Notes: generated by a model not told the origin, from the letters alone. Positions 34,505 to 47,874 are shown, counted from the first letter of the stretch. The stretch: 64,000 bases of DNA from Limnoperna fortunei (GCA_944474755.1 OX104117.1:72516926-72580925); one strand, 5' to 3'. Program-made: numbers and translations.

Positions 34505-34811
34505 TAATCGAATGTTTTAATTTCCTCTAAGACGTCTCGTAACATAAAAAGTTGATGAGGCAAAGCAATATGTAAATAAGATCTAAACTACGATAATATT
34601 TATTTGTACTCTGCCAAAATAGCTAGTCGTGAATCCCGAGATTAATTTAATTCCCTAAATACATGATTTTATTGCCTTTTTACAAAGCATGTCGTTTTAA
34701 GTAGCTGTCAATCGTCTCTAGTATATATGTGATGGTCTAAAATTGTAAATACATCAGAGTAAAATTGTGTTGCCGTTGTTAGATGTATCATAAATTGTAA
34801 CAGATTTAATG

Positions 34812-35115
34812 AATGAATGTTTGCTCAACGTCTAGCGAGTAGACTTTCAGCAATATTCAGAATAAGAACAAGTCAAACAAACAATCAACGGGAAAAGGTT
34901 GTGGGACGTCGGGATCAAATTTTGACTGCCCTTAGGAATAAGTATGAAGTAACGGGTGTGGGCGAACTATATTGCATTTTGAAGCGGCTACAAAGATTCA
35001 ACTGTTTTTTCGAAATCTAAAAGTAGTCTTTATCGTGCAAGGAGAGTGGATTCTCCAAACAAGCTAACCAGTACAATTAGCGGTCAGCTCTGTGGGTCGA
35101 TCACTAGTAACTCTC
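34812..35115 (-). repeat. CAAT-tailed retroposon copy
   Basis: AATGAATGTTTGCTCAACG, GCGAGTAGACTTTCAGC and AAGGAGAGTGGATTCTCC follow family order; the tail is degenerate. Confidence 0.65.
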
Positions 35116-35129
35116 GTAACATGATTCAA

Positions 35130-36560
35130 ATTTTGAAAGTCAAAGAACAATTTTGTTACCTTTAGGTTATATTTATATGTTTTAAACTTTTAATGTATCA
35201 TTGCAGCATTTTTGTAAAGATAAATCGGAAATCACATATTTTAATAGATCACGGGCAAGCAACAAATTAAATTTGCAACATCGTGCTTTTATGATAATAG
35301 AAATTTTTATAAGGATTCAGCATTATATACTGTTTCATTCTTAATCTTGACGTAGATTAAAACATTTTATCCATCTAAAAAAGTTCGGTTATTACAGGCA
35401 AATGCTTTAATAATTAAACAACATAGTCGTAATTTATCTGGATTTATCTGGATAAACCATATTTCGTAAAATACTACTCTGATTCCAATAAAGACGCAAT
35501 TGGCTTTATTAAGATTGGTTTACTCTACAAGATGTGTCACTTTTATTTCCCGTACAAAAATATGTCAAACCGTTGTAAGAAAAAAATCGCAGTACAATGA
35601 TGGGTTTCTACTGACAGTGGTTAAGCAAAGATTAAAAGATCAAAGATTAAAGAACAGTATTTACCGCTCATATATACCAACCAACAGAGTTTTAATATAA
35701 TAAACTTTTCGAAAATGAAGCGCTTTGGTATGTGACCATTTGTAAGGCTTTTAATATAAAGAAATAAACATCTCATATTAATGAAAGTCCACATACTCAG
35801 AAACACATAAAAGCCAAAGATGGCATTTCCCTGTACTTGTTTTACAAAGGATGTAAACTTAATTAGATAATATAACGTTTGGTTTGTAATATTATTAATG
35901 TATCATAATGTTATGGAAAACATATTAAATATTCGCTCCTTCAAAGAAATGAAAAAACAACTGACAAAAAAAATCGAGAAGAAATTATCTAATATAACAA
36001 ACAAATCTGCAAAATCCATATTTTGCCTCAACAGTTCTAACCTTATTGACGCTAATTAAGTAAAGACAATAAAAAGAACTGCAAGTTGCAAGGCCAGAAA
36101 TGTCGTGTAAACCCGGCTAACTAGATGAAACACGTTAAACTGAATGTAACCTCATTATTTTGTGGATTTCTTAATCAACCACTGTAGATCAACATAATTT
36201 GATGTAGTTTCACGGCAAATTTACATAAGGAAATCCCTGTTATGAGATATATCTACATTGCATAAAGTGAACTGTTATAAAATGACTAACATTACAACTT
36301 TTGATGAACTAATACATGTAGTTTTGTTGACTTTGTACGAAGTAGAATGTTCAACATTTTTTTAATGTACTTACATTAGCGCTTCACGAAGAATAATTTA
36401 AATTATTTCAGTTTGAAATTATTCATGTATTACTTTTAAATGTTATAATGTCGTAGTAGTTTTAATATTATTACACAGCTTATCATATGTCAAGTTAAAA
36501 TATTTTATTTGATTTATGCAAATATTTGTAAGAAATGATTCACCAACCATCACCACTCTA
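35130..36560. other. AT-rich intergenic stretch
   Basis: Nothing recognised; short open frames only. Confidence 0.5.
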
Positions 36561-36574
36561 CTTTCGACCAGCCT

Positions 36575-36895
36575 CAGTCTAAAGCACGAACAATAGCTAG
36601 GCCATCTTGTTATGGTATTATCATGTTACAATACGGAATGCCTGACAGTGAGAAACCTGTTGTGCGAATGCCACGCTTACGCCAAGACATAGACTTCATC
36701 AGTTGATATTAGTCTCAGTGTAGCCGCTACAAAAGGCATATGTCGCCATCTCTATCCAATGGTGAATACATTTTCAATGACAGTCAAAACTGTTCACGTT
36801 GATTAATTGTTTTTCTCGTTGTTACTACAAATTACTTACGTATTGCCCAGGGGTTAAGCAAACATGCAGTCAATCAATCAATCAATCACTTCAGT
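36575..36895 (+). repeat. CAAT-tailed retroposon copy
   Basis: ATACGGAATGCCTGAC, TAGCCGCTACAAAAGGC and a fresh tail, AGTCAATCAATCAATCAATC, near 36868-36888. The long clean tail suggests a fairly recent insertion. Confidence 0.75.
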
Positions 36896-37064
36896 TTATA
36901 TGGAATCTGTATTTACCCGTTAATTATGGAATTAAAAAATATTAGTCTAAATAGATCGAAAAGTCCATGTGTCATATGGAAATCCCAACATATGATGAAA
37001 AAACTCAGAAAGTACTAGAATAGTTTCTAAGTCTTGGAGGCTTAGAGCTACACAGTGCGACTTT

Positions 37065-37280
37065 GGGTGTTGAATAATGGATGCCATCTTTGTTTTATTA
37101 TAGACGGCGTGGCTACGCACCATAGTTGATGACGTGAATTGTATTCTTGAACGTTGAAGACTGCAACGCCATTTGGTATAAGAGTTGGCTCAGTGTTGCC
37201 GCAGTAAAGGCTTAATTCTCTTTTACCGCACAATCCTCTGTTTCATACTTTTTCAGTGAAATTGAAAATTATCTGCCTAT
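37065..37280 (+). repeat. CAAT-tailed retroposon, degenerate copy
   Basis: GCCGCAGTAAAGGCTTAATT and ATACTTTTTCAGTGAAATTG resemble the 3' half of the family. Confidence 0.4.
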
Positions 37281-37289
37281 TGATCCCAA

Positions 37290-38850
37290 ATTGAATTGTA
37301 TCTTAATGGTACTAAAACATGAAATATCATTCAGTATACTAATTGGAAGACACAGCAAAGTACAAAAACGATTAATGCTTCAACGTCACATTCTCAACGT
37401 TGCAATCGCACATCGTTCCATGCATATAACACTCAATCTTTTGTATCATTCATTCATCGTACGTTTTGTTAACTTTAACGTTACAAAGAGTTGCAATACA
37501 AGCACCATATTAACCAAGTTTTGTTATTCTATCAACGACCACTGTAGAACTGATCTAATCTTAAAACTTTAATGTATCAACAAGACAGTACCAATGAAGT
37601 ACAGGTCAGTTGACACCTACCAGACTTTCGTGTACATTTTCATTCGCAATCTATATAACTAATATTTTCTAACTTGCTAACTTGCTACTCGAACTGACAT
37701 AGATAATATTTTACCTTTAACATAGCATTAAAACGTAACTGACCTAACCTTAACGACGTAAATTATGGCTTATATAGATTTCAAGGTCAGGTCATAAGTT
37801 TTCTAACTAACAAGCAATTATCGAACGACATCTCTTGCATGAAAGACAAAAATGACTATATCGGACAATAAATTGTCAAGATTCTACTTCTTTGAGAGCG
37901 TTGTAGGCGTGTCGTTACTAAATAAACTATTGTTCTTTCATCAAAGTCTTTGTCGTGACATTACAAAAACAGTAATATCAGAGACATATTGTCTAAAGTA
38001 GACAAATATTATGGTACCTTATCGTCGTTGAAAATGGATGATGATTGAGTGCTTAACGACACTTGAGATTTATACATTCCAGTTAGTATCGACACACTTC
38101 TTGCCATTAACCGCTATGCAATAGCATCGATAACCTTTCACTCGTTGTTTCTAGTGTCTGGAATGATCCTTAAGATTATCAATTAGAATATTATAGCCGC
38201 ATCTCTAATGTTGGTACCTTTTATAATAAATTACAAAAGGGATTTCGATAGAAACGTGGTTAACATGATTTTTATAGAAATGGGGATGTAGTATAATCAC
38301 TATCTGCAGGTTATGATTTTTAGTAAGAATACTGACGTTTTCCAAAACTCGTATGCAGTGAAACATCTTGAAATACAAAGTAATAGGTCGGATTGATTTT
38401 TTGAAACATTAGGTTATTGAGCTCTGCATTATTGGGTAGGGTGTTTTCTAGATTGACAACATATCTACAAATATTTTTAATTGTGCAGTTCAGGTCAGTT
38501 TTAAGATCAATGTCAATAATAATGGATGTAAGTTATTGTTCGTTGGTCGATTTATCTTTGACAGACATATCACGACTAAATTTCATTAGGGCCATATGTA
38601 AAATGTAGTATAAATACATGCACGAGGAGTTCTCACCTGTTTCTCTACACAATACCATATCATATAATTTAAGACAAGATTTTCAGATTGTCTATTGTGG
38701 AATTATCGTATCTGAGACATATGTTTGAATACACAATAGATTTCTAAGACACGGCGCAAATTAATAATTGTCTTTGCTTAACAGATTACTGTCATTTTAT
38801 TAACTTTAGGTTGATATGCAGACCAGTTAAATGGAGAAAACATGAAATTT
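37290..38850. other. Intergenic stretch
   Basis: Two short frames (37291-37572 and 38417-38608, plus) show no recognisable domain and are not called as genes. Confidence 0.45.
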
Positions 38851-38858
38851 ATTTTAGG

Positions 38859-39003
38859 ATTAACTACACAAAATATTTTCCCCATCGAGGGATAACAAAA
38901 TTTCCGTTTTGCACATTGTATAATCCGCGTAGCTGATTATATTAAATGTTCTCAACGGCAATTTTGTCATCCCTCGATGGAGAAAAATTTGTTTGTAGTT
39001 AAT
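38859..39003. mobile_element. Foldback MITE, about 145 bp
   Basis: Arms of about 46 bp. ATTAACTACACAAAATATTT, CCATCGAGGGATAACAAAAT at the left pairs with ATTTTGTCATCCCTCGATGG ... GTAGTTAAT at the right, with scattered mismatches. The centre is unique. No clear target duplication. Confidence 0.7.
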
Positions 39004-39009
39004 ACTCAT

Positions 39010-40440
39010 AAATAAATTTAAACAATAGAATAAACTCAACAATTTTATTTTTGTAACTAGACATTTTTAAAAAAAAGACATCAACACAAAAACTGTTAGT
39101 TTCCCGTGGCGCCTGTCTCCATGACGATCAAATTTGTTTTCCATCCTCTGAAAGAAAATATTTTCCAGCTAATCAAAAGTCAGTATTCTCACAAAATTAA
39201 TAAATTGTGTAATATTAAACATGTTTTTATTCATTAATCGTAAGGTTTCTCATTGAAAAATTACAAAAACTAACTAAATTTTTGCGAATCTCGATGATAT
39301 TTTTTATTGTAACGTATTACATGCAGATCGCCTTACGATTTTAAAAGCACAACTCCATGGGATACTATGTTACTTGAGATAAAAAACCAAAAACAGAAAA
39401 TAATGTGTGAAATATTTAGCATGCAAGTACAAAATTATTTGTTAATATTAAACTTTAAATAGAAATCTTGTCAGCAGCATAATAGTCTTGAAGAGATAAC
39501 AATACTCAATCAAACTTAAATGAGAAAAATCTGTCACAATTAGAAAACGAAATTGACAGCCATAACTATCTAACATTTGCCGTATCCGTTATTACCAGTA
39601 TTTATGAAAAAGATAATTGTATAGTAAAAGAAAGAAGAACGGCATACCCACGAATATTTACTTTAAACCTAAGATCCTAATTGTTTAAATGAATGCCATA
39701 GTTGCAAACGGGCAAGTTTGTACTTTAGAGACTAATACAAAGTTGTCACACTTGAATCACAATAATGACTGTTGTGTACGTATTCATAGTTTCTTTTAAG
39801 GTCTTAGTTGTATAAGTACTAGAATCTCCTATTTTCACGAATAATGTCATTAGTGCTTACAATACATGCACATTAAAAGATATTCTATAAAAAAGTCGGT
39901 CACAGTCATTTAAAGTTCCATTTTGTTCATTAGATAAATAAATTCAAAAATATTTACTGCAAACTCATATGAGTATATATGTAGTCAGATGTTAAACATA
40001 CCAACATTTTTATCTGCCTTTCATGGAATAATGTTCACAACAAAATTAATAAACAATCGTTGTTAAATAAATTACATTTTAAAGCACTTAATTTATTATA
40101 TAACGTCAACTACACCCCAGTGTATTGCTGCTTAGAAATGATGGTTACTTTAGTAATGTATCTTAAATTTCACTGTAACTTATCATTCAATGTTATTTAT
40201 TAGGAACATGACGCATCTTTGCAATATAATTATATTAAAGTGCTATCGAAATTAATAGTAATACTTCTTTGTGTAAGGTAATTCTATTGCCTTGAAACAC
40301 GTTCATAATTTCTTTAAAAGTAAGTCGTTTACTTATTTACTTCTACGGATAAAATGTTGGAATTTTGCACTATTCTGACAAACTATAGGAAACAAGAATG
40401 GTAATTCTTGTGACCTACCTTATGTTTTAAGTAAATAAAA
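39010..40440. other. AT-rich intergenic stretch
   Basis: Nothing recognised. Confidence 0.5.
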
Positions 40441-40449
40441 TTGCTGAAC

Positions 40450-40735
40450 AATGATGTTTTTGCTGTTGATAGTGCGTAACGGCAATGTCCTCGTGGATAA
40501 ACCTACCCAATTTCCTAAGGCACACCGAGATGTAGATAGGAGATGCTTGTTCTGCGAGACCTTAGTGGGTGATATTTTATGAGTGCCTTGCTCTTCTTTT
40601 CTTTTAGTGGTAACCACAATTTCTGTCCTTATTACTTATTTCATTTCTTTCATCGGTTTGGTGTTTGTCCTGAATATGGTATATATACTGCTCGTTGTCT
40701 GATCAGTAACTATTTAATCAATAATCAGTTTGCTG
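40450..40735 (+). repeat. CAAT-tailed retroposon, degenerate copy
   Basis: GAGACCTTAGTGGGTGA, TTGTCCTGAATATGGTATA and TACTGCTCGTTGTCTGA followed by AATCAATAATC mark the 3' end. Confidence 0.5.
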
Positions 40736-40867
40736 GTACATTTGTTACATTATAAACCTACGAAGCGTTCCGAATGTCGTTTGTTTACTGTTGAAACGGT
40801 CAATATATCAATATTGTTATCACTTCTTATGATTGTTTTTATGCCTTCATTGTAAACGGTTCGCTCT

Positions 40868-41035
40868 TAGCACGAGAATCTACGACAAACGAGACGATTT
40901 TAATTTCAAAATTATAAATTTTCCTCACCTATGTAGCAATATTCCAGTTTCTCCTGCATACGGTGTCTATATTTATCAATTGATCAGTATGCAATAGCTT
41001 GCAGCGAGTATACGGACTTTTGTACTATAGATACA
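40868..41035 (+). pseudogene. Reverse-transcriptase C-terminal fragment
   Basis: The plus strand reads STRIYDKRDDFNFKIIN, then NFPHLCSNIP, then SPAYGVYIYQLI, then a frameshift and stop near CAATAG. It is the same domain as the fragment at 27552 but with the upstream KRDDFNF block preserved. It ends about where the fragment at 44559 begins in protein terms, so the two overlap little. Dead remnant. Confidence 0.75.
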
Positions 41036-41219
41036 ACTTCCTTGTCAGAAAATATATCTCGTTTTAAAATATAGTTGCAAATAGTTTTCACAATTTTGAT
41101 TTCAGTGTACAGTGAACGTACTACGATGATTGTTAGATACACCTATTAGTGACTAGTGTTATATGATATTCATCTATTTTAATCCTGCAACTAAGCAATT
41201 CAAAAAATCGAAGCGGAAG

Positions 41220-41425
41220 GTTAGGCATGACATAAAACCTGGTTTAACCTACCATTTCTTTTGAAATGCCTGTACCAGTCTGAATCAGTGCTGTATTAGT
41301 GCTGTATTAGCTTTATGTTGGTTGTTCTGGATTTTGCCGGTTTCTCGGACTTTGATTCGTGGATTGTCTTTTTTGACAGTTTCATCGGTGTTCGGTATTT
41401 TGTTATTACCTTCATTAATAATTAT
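41220..41425 (-). repeat. C-type repeat copy
   Basis: On the minus strand ACCGAACACCGATGAAAC, GACAATCCACGAATCAAAG, then ACTGGTACAGGCATTTC and TTAAACCAGGTTTTATGTC. Same order as at 44262-44500. Confidence 0.7.
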
Positions 41426-41439
41426 TATACAATGTTAAG

Positions 41440-42205
41440 CAAAACAACAACACAAATTTCAAATGAACTTCAATTGGCTGATAATCAATTTTTATAACAC
41501 CACGGATTGCCAATAGCTAAAACGATAGAATGGCGTATTATTATTATATTTTATATTTTTGTGACATTGGGAAAGATATTGACCTTTATTTGCAATATCA
41601 TATAAACTTTATTTGCTAATAATTGCATTAAGCGTCGAATTGAAACTACAATCACGATAACAACATCACTCAGTTGAAACAGCTTCCGTTTTAATTCTCT
41701 ACTTGGTGCAGTGTCATTTAAAATTCGTAGTCTCTAAAGATTAAAAGTTTTCTTTATACTAATATAATTGATTGCATGAAATGATGTTTTACGCCCAGCA
41801 TCTGTTCCCTTTCTTGCTAGACTCCAAGATGCCGAGTTGTCTCCACATAGCTATAATCCTTCCCAATCTGCACATATTACAACTGTGTTCCGCAAAACAA
41901 AAGACGTTCCATCTCTGTAGTGGTCAGTCTTTTATTCTGACGCAGGCCAAATTCAACGGTTCTAGTATCAGCATGTACAAGCTGTAGCGAGCCTTCGGCC
42001 TATATCCAGTAATCTTTTGTCAGCTATAAATTGACTTGCGCGAAGACAGAAACAATATTCTACATTTCATCATTATGGTTGGATTTGTTTAATGCCTAGG
42101 AGATGCAGTTCGTGTTTTCCAGAAGCTGGAGACCCCATTCGGTATTGACTTGAGGGTGTTTTAGTGTAGACGAGATAAAATTACGATAGTTTTCATCAAC
42201 AAATA
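41440..42205. other. Intergenic stretch
   Basis: One 71-codon frame at 41772 without recognisable domains; nothing else seen. Confidence 0.45.
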
Positions 42206-42212
42206 TTGAAAT

Positions 42213-42286
42213 ATTAAGAACATCAAATCCATGAAGATAACATTTTGAAATGCTGTCTTTGTGGATTTGATGTTGATGTTCTTAAT
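42213..42286. repeat. Inverted repeat with stem of about 25 bp
   Basis: ATTAAGAACATCAAATCCAT pairs with GTGGATTTGATG...GTTCTTAAT across a short loop; the right arm has a six-base extra GTTGAT. Confidence 0.65.
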
Positions 42287-42294
42287 TTTGGCGA

Positions 42295-43840
42295 GATATT
42301 TTGGTGTAACTAACTGCAAGAACAAATGATTTTTTTTCCTCTACTGTTTCTGACAGTTTGAAATCATAACACACACCCACGAAAACATTAAAAGTTCGTT
42401 CATCAAGTTCTTTCGATACCTAACGTAATAAGTGATAGCACGACTTCGTGCTGTTCTAATGCAGATACGAGTGTATACAACAGTATATCATGCGTGTGAT
42501 ACCGACTGACGCCATATTTTGTGACACTTTTAACAATATCACGAGTGTCATTTATAATATATTCTGTTTGTGAAGACTAATTACCATCGTGTTTTATTTT
42601 TTTTGGTATAAACAACAATGGATGAAATAGTCAGTACATAAATTAGTACACCGTAAGGTGTGAATTTAGTATATCCGAAAACGGCGCTAAATTGTTTGCC
42701 CATAGAAAAATCTGTCAACAGTTTTTGCCCTCGCCTATGCACCAAGTTTCCTTGAATTGATAAATCACATTAAATTTTATGGTAGGAATGTCAGGTAACA
42801 TTTATCGCATTTAGCAACTGGAAGGATACCCACGGAATTGCACAAACGCATCTAAAATAGTTCAGAATTAAATGGGTTTTGTAATATAAGCAAAAACAGT
42901 CATAACATTTAATAAACTACCTGAAAACAATTACCAAAAATTGCCATTAATACAAAATTCACTCTCGATGCTACAGTTCGGCAGCTAAATATCAAAATGA
43001 AAACCATCTAACTCTCTATCAGTCAAAGTTCATTTACAGGGCCGTTGCCAAATTGAAAACGCAATTTTCAATTTGTTCCCCATATAACGAGAAAATTTTC
43101 GAAGTTTCATCTCAAGTCTGAAATAAAAAAAGGCCATTTTTTTATGAACAAACTTTAATACTTGTAAGTTTTCACCACTACCCTCGATTACAAAACGAAC
43201 AACCCTCTTGTGTCATTATATCTAAAGCTAAATGATAAGTTCTTGTTTATCTATTGCACAATCAAATATTCTTAAACAGTACTCAATTAATATAATAATA
43301 ATGTGTCCAATGGATTTATTTATGAAAATTTATTAAAATTCAACTGACATTAATAGGAATAGTTTCCAAAACTTTTCTTTAAACATATTTAGAAAGCCAG
43401 GAGCTTTTTTTAAGTACCCTGTATGTCATCATGCACACTGTGAAGTCTTAATGCTATGATGTCGAAACAACATATTGTAAACAAACATCTACACAAAAAT
43501 TCATATTAAGTTGTAAAATGGAAGCAAAATGTTAAATTAGTAACCGAGTGCGTACAAGATGCTTGGTTACGATCTGACATAGATTCACCTACTTATCTGT
43601 CACTTTTTTCTCTATCTGCACATCCTGGAATATTCCATCTACAGATCTATACTTGCTTCCCCAACAATTTATAAGCTACCCGTATTAGATAATGAAATGC
43701 ATCATTATACCATTCCTAAATTATATTCTTGTAAGCTCAAGTTCTCTCAACCTACCGATCATTTTTTTTTTAAACCTGGGTCGAATGAAGGACATCATAT
43801 ATAGTTTTGCATTATCGACATGAAGTTTTGATCGGATACT
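42295..43840. other. AT-rich intergenic stretch
   Basis: Nothing recognised. Confidence 0.5.
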
Positions 43841-43844
43841 TTTG

Positions 43845-44045
43845 AAAGATTTATGCCACTTTCAACAATTGTTAGCTATATCATGAAGTCCAGTTTTTAT
43901 TAGGGGAGGAAGCAGGAGTACTCCTACAAAACCCGGACCTTCGGTAGGAAAACTTGCCATCGATTGGAATCGAGTGCACCATGTTCGCAGTGATAATCAA
44001 ACCCGCAATCTTTCGACAGACAATTTGATAATACTACGAACACTA
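43845..44045 (-). repeat. SINE copy, diverged
   Basis: CACTTTCAACAATTGTTAGC, GAAGTCCAGTTTTTATTAGG, GAGTACTCCTAC and GATAATCAAACCCGCAATC (B-box region) follow the minus-strand SINE order. Confidence 0.7.
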
Positions 44046-44261
44046 TTAGAACAAACAAACATCAAACGTATGCCATGTTATATGCTTGCGAGCAAAAAAT
44101 ATAATTGTCTTATTTTATTTTTAACAAATGTATAATGTTTGGGAGTAGAATTGGTTAAAAATACCAATACAGGGATAAACATTTTCTCAATTACTTTTCT
44201 TTATGCTAATTGCAGTTTCACATTAAACTCTACACGTCATTGAGATATAGGATAAATCATA

Positions 44262-44500
44262 ATATACCACATTAAACATCACAAATAAATTAAGGCAAAA
44301 ACAAAATAACCTAACACCGAGCTGTGCCCAAAATTGTCAAAAAGACAATCCACAAATCGAAGTCAATGAAACTAGCAAACTTTAGAATCAACAACAAAAG
44401 ATATAGCAACTAAAGCAATGGTCCTGACTTGGTACAGGTATTTAAAAATGATGGATTAAACCAGGTTTTATGGCATTTCAAACCTCATGCTTCAATTACT
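44262..44500 (+). repeat. C-type repeat copy
   Basis: AAATAACCTAACACCGAGC, AAGACAATCCACAAATCGAA, GACTTGGTACAGGTATTT and GGATTAAACCAGGTTTTATG. Ends about 60 bases before a reverse-transcriptase fragment in the same orientation, so it could belong to the same retroelement. Confidence 0.7.
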
Positions 44501-44558
44501 TTAGTATGTGAATTGATTTGTTGATGAAAATGGATGGGTATCATATGCCAATAGTCAG

Positions 44559-45010
44559 TAGAAAGGGTATCGTTATTCCGATTTTCTAGACCGATCACTG
44601 CTGTTGACTGCTAAACTACTCAAACAAGGGTTTGTTGTACCTAGGTTGATGTTATCTCTCCAGAAGTTCTATGGTCGACACAACGACTTAATTGATCATT
44701 ATGGGAAATCAGTGTCTCAAATACGATCTGACATTTTCGCTGAGTCATAGGTAGTGTTTTATATTCCTGGATTTGACTTTTCCCTAGACAAGACAATGAG
44801 TAACTCGACGGGTGTCTAATTAGAGGCAGGCACTGCTTACTCGTCCGGAGCACCTGAGTGCACCCATGGTTTTTATCGGGTTCGGGTTACTATCTTTCCG
44901 TGTTTTATGTTTTTGGTTTTTGTGTTGTGTTTGTCTATATCCGGATTTGTAACTGTCCCTTGGCTTTTGGCTCTTGTTGTTCGGTCGGTTTTCTTTGCTA
45001 CTTTCATGCA
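44559..45010 (+). pseudogene. Reverse-transcriptase C-terminus plus 3' UTR
   Basis: An open plus-strand frame reads SDFLDRSLLLTAKLLKQGF, then VVPRLMLSLQ, then KFYGRHNDLIDHYGKS, and stops at TAG 44748-44750. This is the extreme C-terminus of the reverse transcriptase seen at 27552 and 40868. The 260 bases after the stop (CCTGGATTTGACTTTTCCC, CTCGTCCGGAGCACCTGAG, GTGCACCCATGG) recur after the same stop at 45853 and 47609, so they are the element's 3' untranslated region. Truncated at the 5' side. Confidence 0.75.
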
Positions 45011-45019
45011 ACCAAAAAC

Positions 45020-45740
45020 GGTTAATAACATGCCTTATATGTTAAGTATATTGAAACATATTTTAGAAACAGATATTCATATATGATATTTAGATTTAAA
45101 TTTCACATGTAATTGCCCTGTTACATGATCATACAGAGAATATCTTGCACAATATAAGTATATATTATACGAATGTAACAACTTGATATGTACATATATG
45201 ATTCTTGGTTGGATTCCTTTTATACTTATATTAGATTTTTTCGCACGCTGATGATGTTACTAAAATAAGAAAACATCTAAATACTTAATTTTGACAACAC
45301 AGCCCTTTTACACAGATGCCAATAACTTCTTTATTTTTAATCATAATAGATTGCATTTTGAACAGTATTAGTATTCGTACTTATAATTTCATCGAACAAA
45401 TGCTTTTTGCTGCTATTTAATTCATGCCAATTGGCCAAATCTGCAAACAACATTCTTTTTTCCTTTAAAACGCTAACCTTACTAGAAATAAACACCATAG
45501 GAATGTCTTTTATATAACACTCCAGCATTATACAAAGATATGTATGGTAAAAAATTGAAATTTAAATTGCACAAAGTTCTTTTACTTTTAAAAGTTAAAG
45601 TTATCAAATAATGAAGCTAACGATAATTATTTTCACACGGTTTAAGCAAAAGAGTTAATTTGATTACTGTAATCCAATTTGGAATTTTGACCCTTATAAA
45701 ACTGAACTGCTTGAAAGTCTATGTGCAAAATAGGGCTCTG
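45020..45740. other. AT-rich intergenic stretch
   Basis: Nothing recognised. Confidence 0.45.
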
Positions 45741-45787
45741 AGTGCGAGAGCTCAAAGAAGTACTTCTCAACGATGTTTTCTTATTTT

Positions 45788-46115
45788 GACTTAATTGGTC
45801 GTTATGGGAAAACAATCCCTCAAATACGATCGGACATTTTCGATGAGTCATAAGTAGTGTTTCCAATTTCTGGATTTGACTTTTTCATAGATATGACTAT
45901 GAGAAACTCGACGGGTAGGCACTGCTTACTCGTCCGGAGCACCTGAGTGCACCCATGGTTTTTATTGGGTTCCGGTTACTCTCTTTCTGTTTTTGTGTTG
46001 TCTGTTTTTTTTGTTGCGCAGTGTATGTGGGTCTACATTCGGATTTGTTACTGTCCCTTGACAATAGGCTCTTGTTCTTCGATCGGTTTTCTTTGCTATT
46101 TTTCTTGTATATATT
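45788..46115 (+). pseudogene. Reverse-transcriptase C-terminus plus 3' UTR, second copy
   Basis: Reads DLIGRYGKTIPQIRSDIFDE and stops at TAA 45851-45853, then continues with the same 3' untranslated sequence (CTCGTCCGGAGCACCTGAG). The 3' UTR carries a short internal deletion after CTCGACGGG relative to the other two copies. Confidence 0.7.
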
Positions 46116-46119
46116 TAGT

Positions 46120-47500
46120 CCTTTGCTTAATATTCGAAATATGTCTACTGTATGCTAGTTATCTAAGATTTATTTATAGAGTTAAAGCAGTATCTAATTG
46201 GAATTTCCTTAATCTAAATGTTTACCTGATTTAATCAATAATAACGCAAGCAATCAAATTCGACCATTTATATTCCATTGACTCCAACTTTCTTAATCGG
46301 GTGACTGTGATTAAAACCAAGTTTATTAGAGCTAGTTTAAATACATACAACGGAATAAGGAAAAAGGTGATGGGATAGGTAATTAAATGTGATTTAAGTC
46401 ATTCAAGTACAGTGTCAACTTCATCTCGTATTAAACGACCAATGTACTCACTTACTTAACTGAATTAATTCATACTTGCAGTCGACCACGCACGTGCTAA
46501 ACCATGTCGTACCGTAACAATCCGTTTCGATCATGTCGATAATGACATGTCTGACTAGTACGTCAAAACCCGTAGCAATTCCGTGGTGCATCCTTATCGG
46601 AATTTGCATTACTTTAATCATTAATCCTTAATCATTAAAAATTTATATTTTTTTAACGCTTATCATTCAAGGAATCTTACCTTATAACCTCCCAGATTCC
46701 TGGCAGGCAGTCCAACACGTGTTCTGCAGAAAACAGTTTACATAACAAACTCAGATCAGAAACTTTTTTATTAGCATATATCAAGACAATAAAACACATC
46801 CTGTTGTCATTTTAAAAATATAGTATAGTTTTAAACTGACGGCATTTTGGAAATTGAATTATAGTAATGAATATATTCAATTCGCTTTTTGATCAGTGAC
46901 CTTGTTTGTTTAAATTATTAGGCAAAGACAAATACTACAAGAGAGTCAAACCAATCATGTCGCCGTCTTTTGTCAGGTCATTACTATAGTTAAGTAAAAT
47001 ACGATGATTTGATAGAAGAAACTCATTCCACAGCTGTGCACCATCACCGTCATTCGTTAAAAAGACGTAGAAAAGCTAATTAATATTTAAAACGGTTATC
47101 TACATATAATAAACCGTCAAAGACGACACTTATAGGATATACCTATTCCACAGACTGGTTTGTTTTGTCACAGAAAGCTAAATGTATTTATCTACACATC
47201 ATTTGTAATGCAACAAATCCAGTATCAAAACTATTAAATATAATATTCAACAATTATATTATGATTACAAAATTTACGATTGGGACAATCGCCAATTTAT
47301 CATATGCAGTAGTGGAAAAAAGTTCGTCTTGAACAAGTTTTAATGACGCAATCTTTAATACAGAACACTATTTTGCATTTAATTGTAGTTAATGATAACT
47401 TAAGTCATAACATAAGTTGCTGTATCACATGTATATGTTTAAAATAAAATTCAGCCAGCATTGTCAGTATTTTCGTATTTACTAGTTGACTTTAATCCCT
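46120..47500. other. AT-rich intergenic stretch
   Basis: Nothing recognised. Confidence 0.45.
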
Positions 47501-47514
47501 TTCTGGTTCATAGT

Positions 47515-47870
47515 GTTATCTCTCCATAAGTTGGCGGCACCATCACTTAATTCATCGTTATGGGAAACCAGTGTTCAAAATATGATCTGACATTTTCGCT
47601 GAGTCATAGGTAGTGTTTCATATTCCTGGATTTAACTTTTCCCTGGACAAGACAAATGTGTAACTCGACGGGTGTCTAATTAGAGTCAGGCACTGCTTAC
47701 TCGTCCGGAATACCTGAGTGCACCCATGGTTTTTATTGGGTTCGGGTTACTCTCTTTCTATGTTTTATGTTTTTGGTTTTAGTGTTGTGTTTGTCTATAT
47801 CCGGATTTGTAACTGTCCCGTGGCTTTTGGCTCTTGATGTTCGGTCGGTTTTCTTTGCTGTTTTCTTTAA
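47515..47870 (+). pseudogene. Reverse-transcriptase C-terminus plus 3' UTR, third copy
   Basis: TTATCTCTCCATAAGTTGGC through TCGTTATGGGAAACC, with a frameshift and a stop, then SDIFAES and TAG 47607-47609, then the common 3' UTR to about 47870. Three same-strand copies within 3.3 kb (44559, 45788, 47515) may reflect local duplication or a preferred target. Confidence 0.7.
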
Positions 47871-47874
47871 GCGA

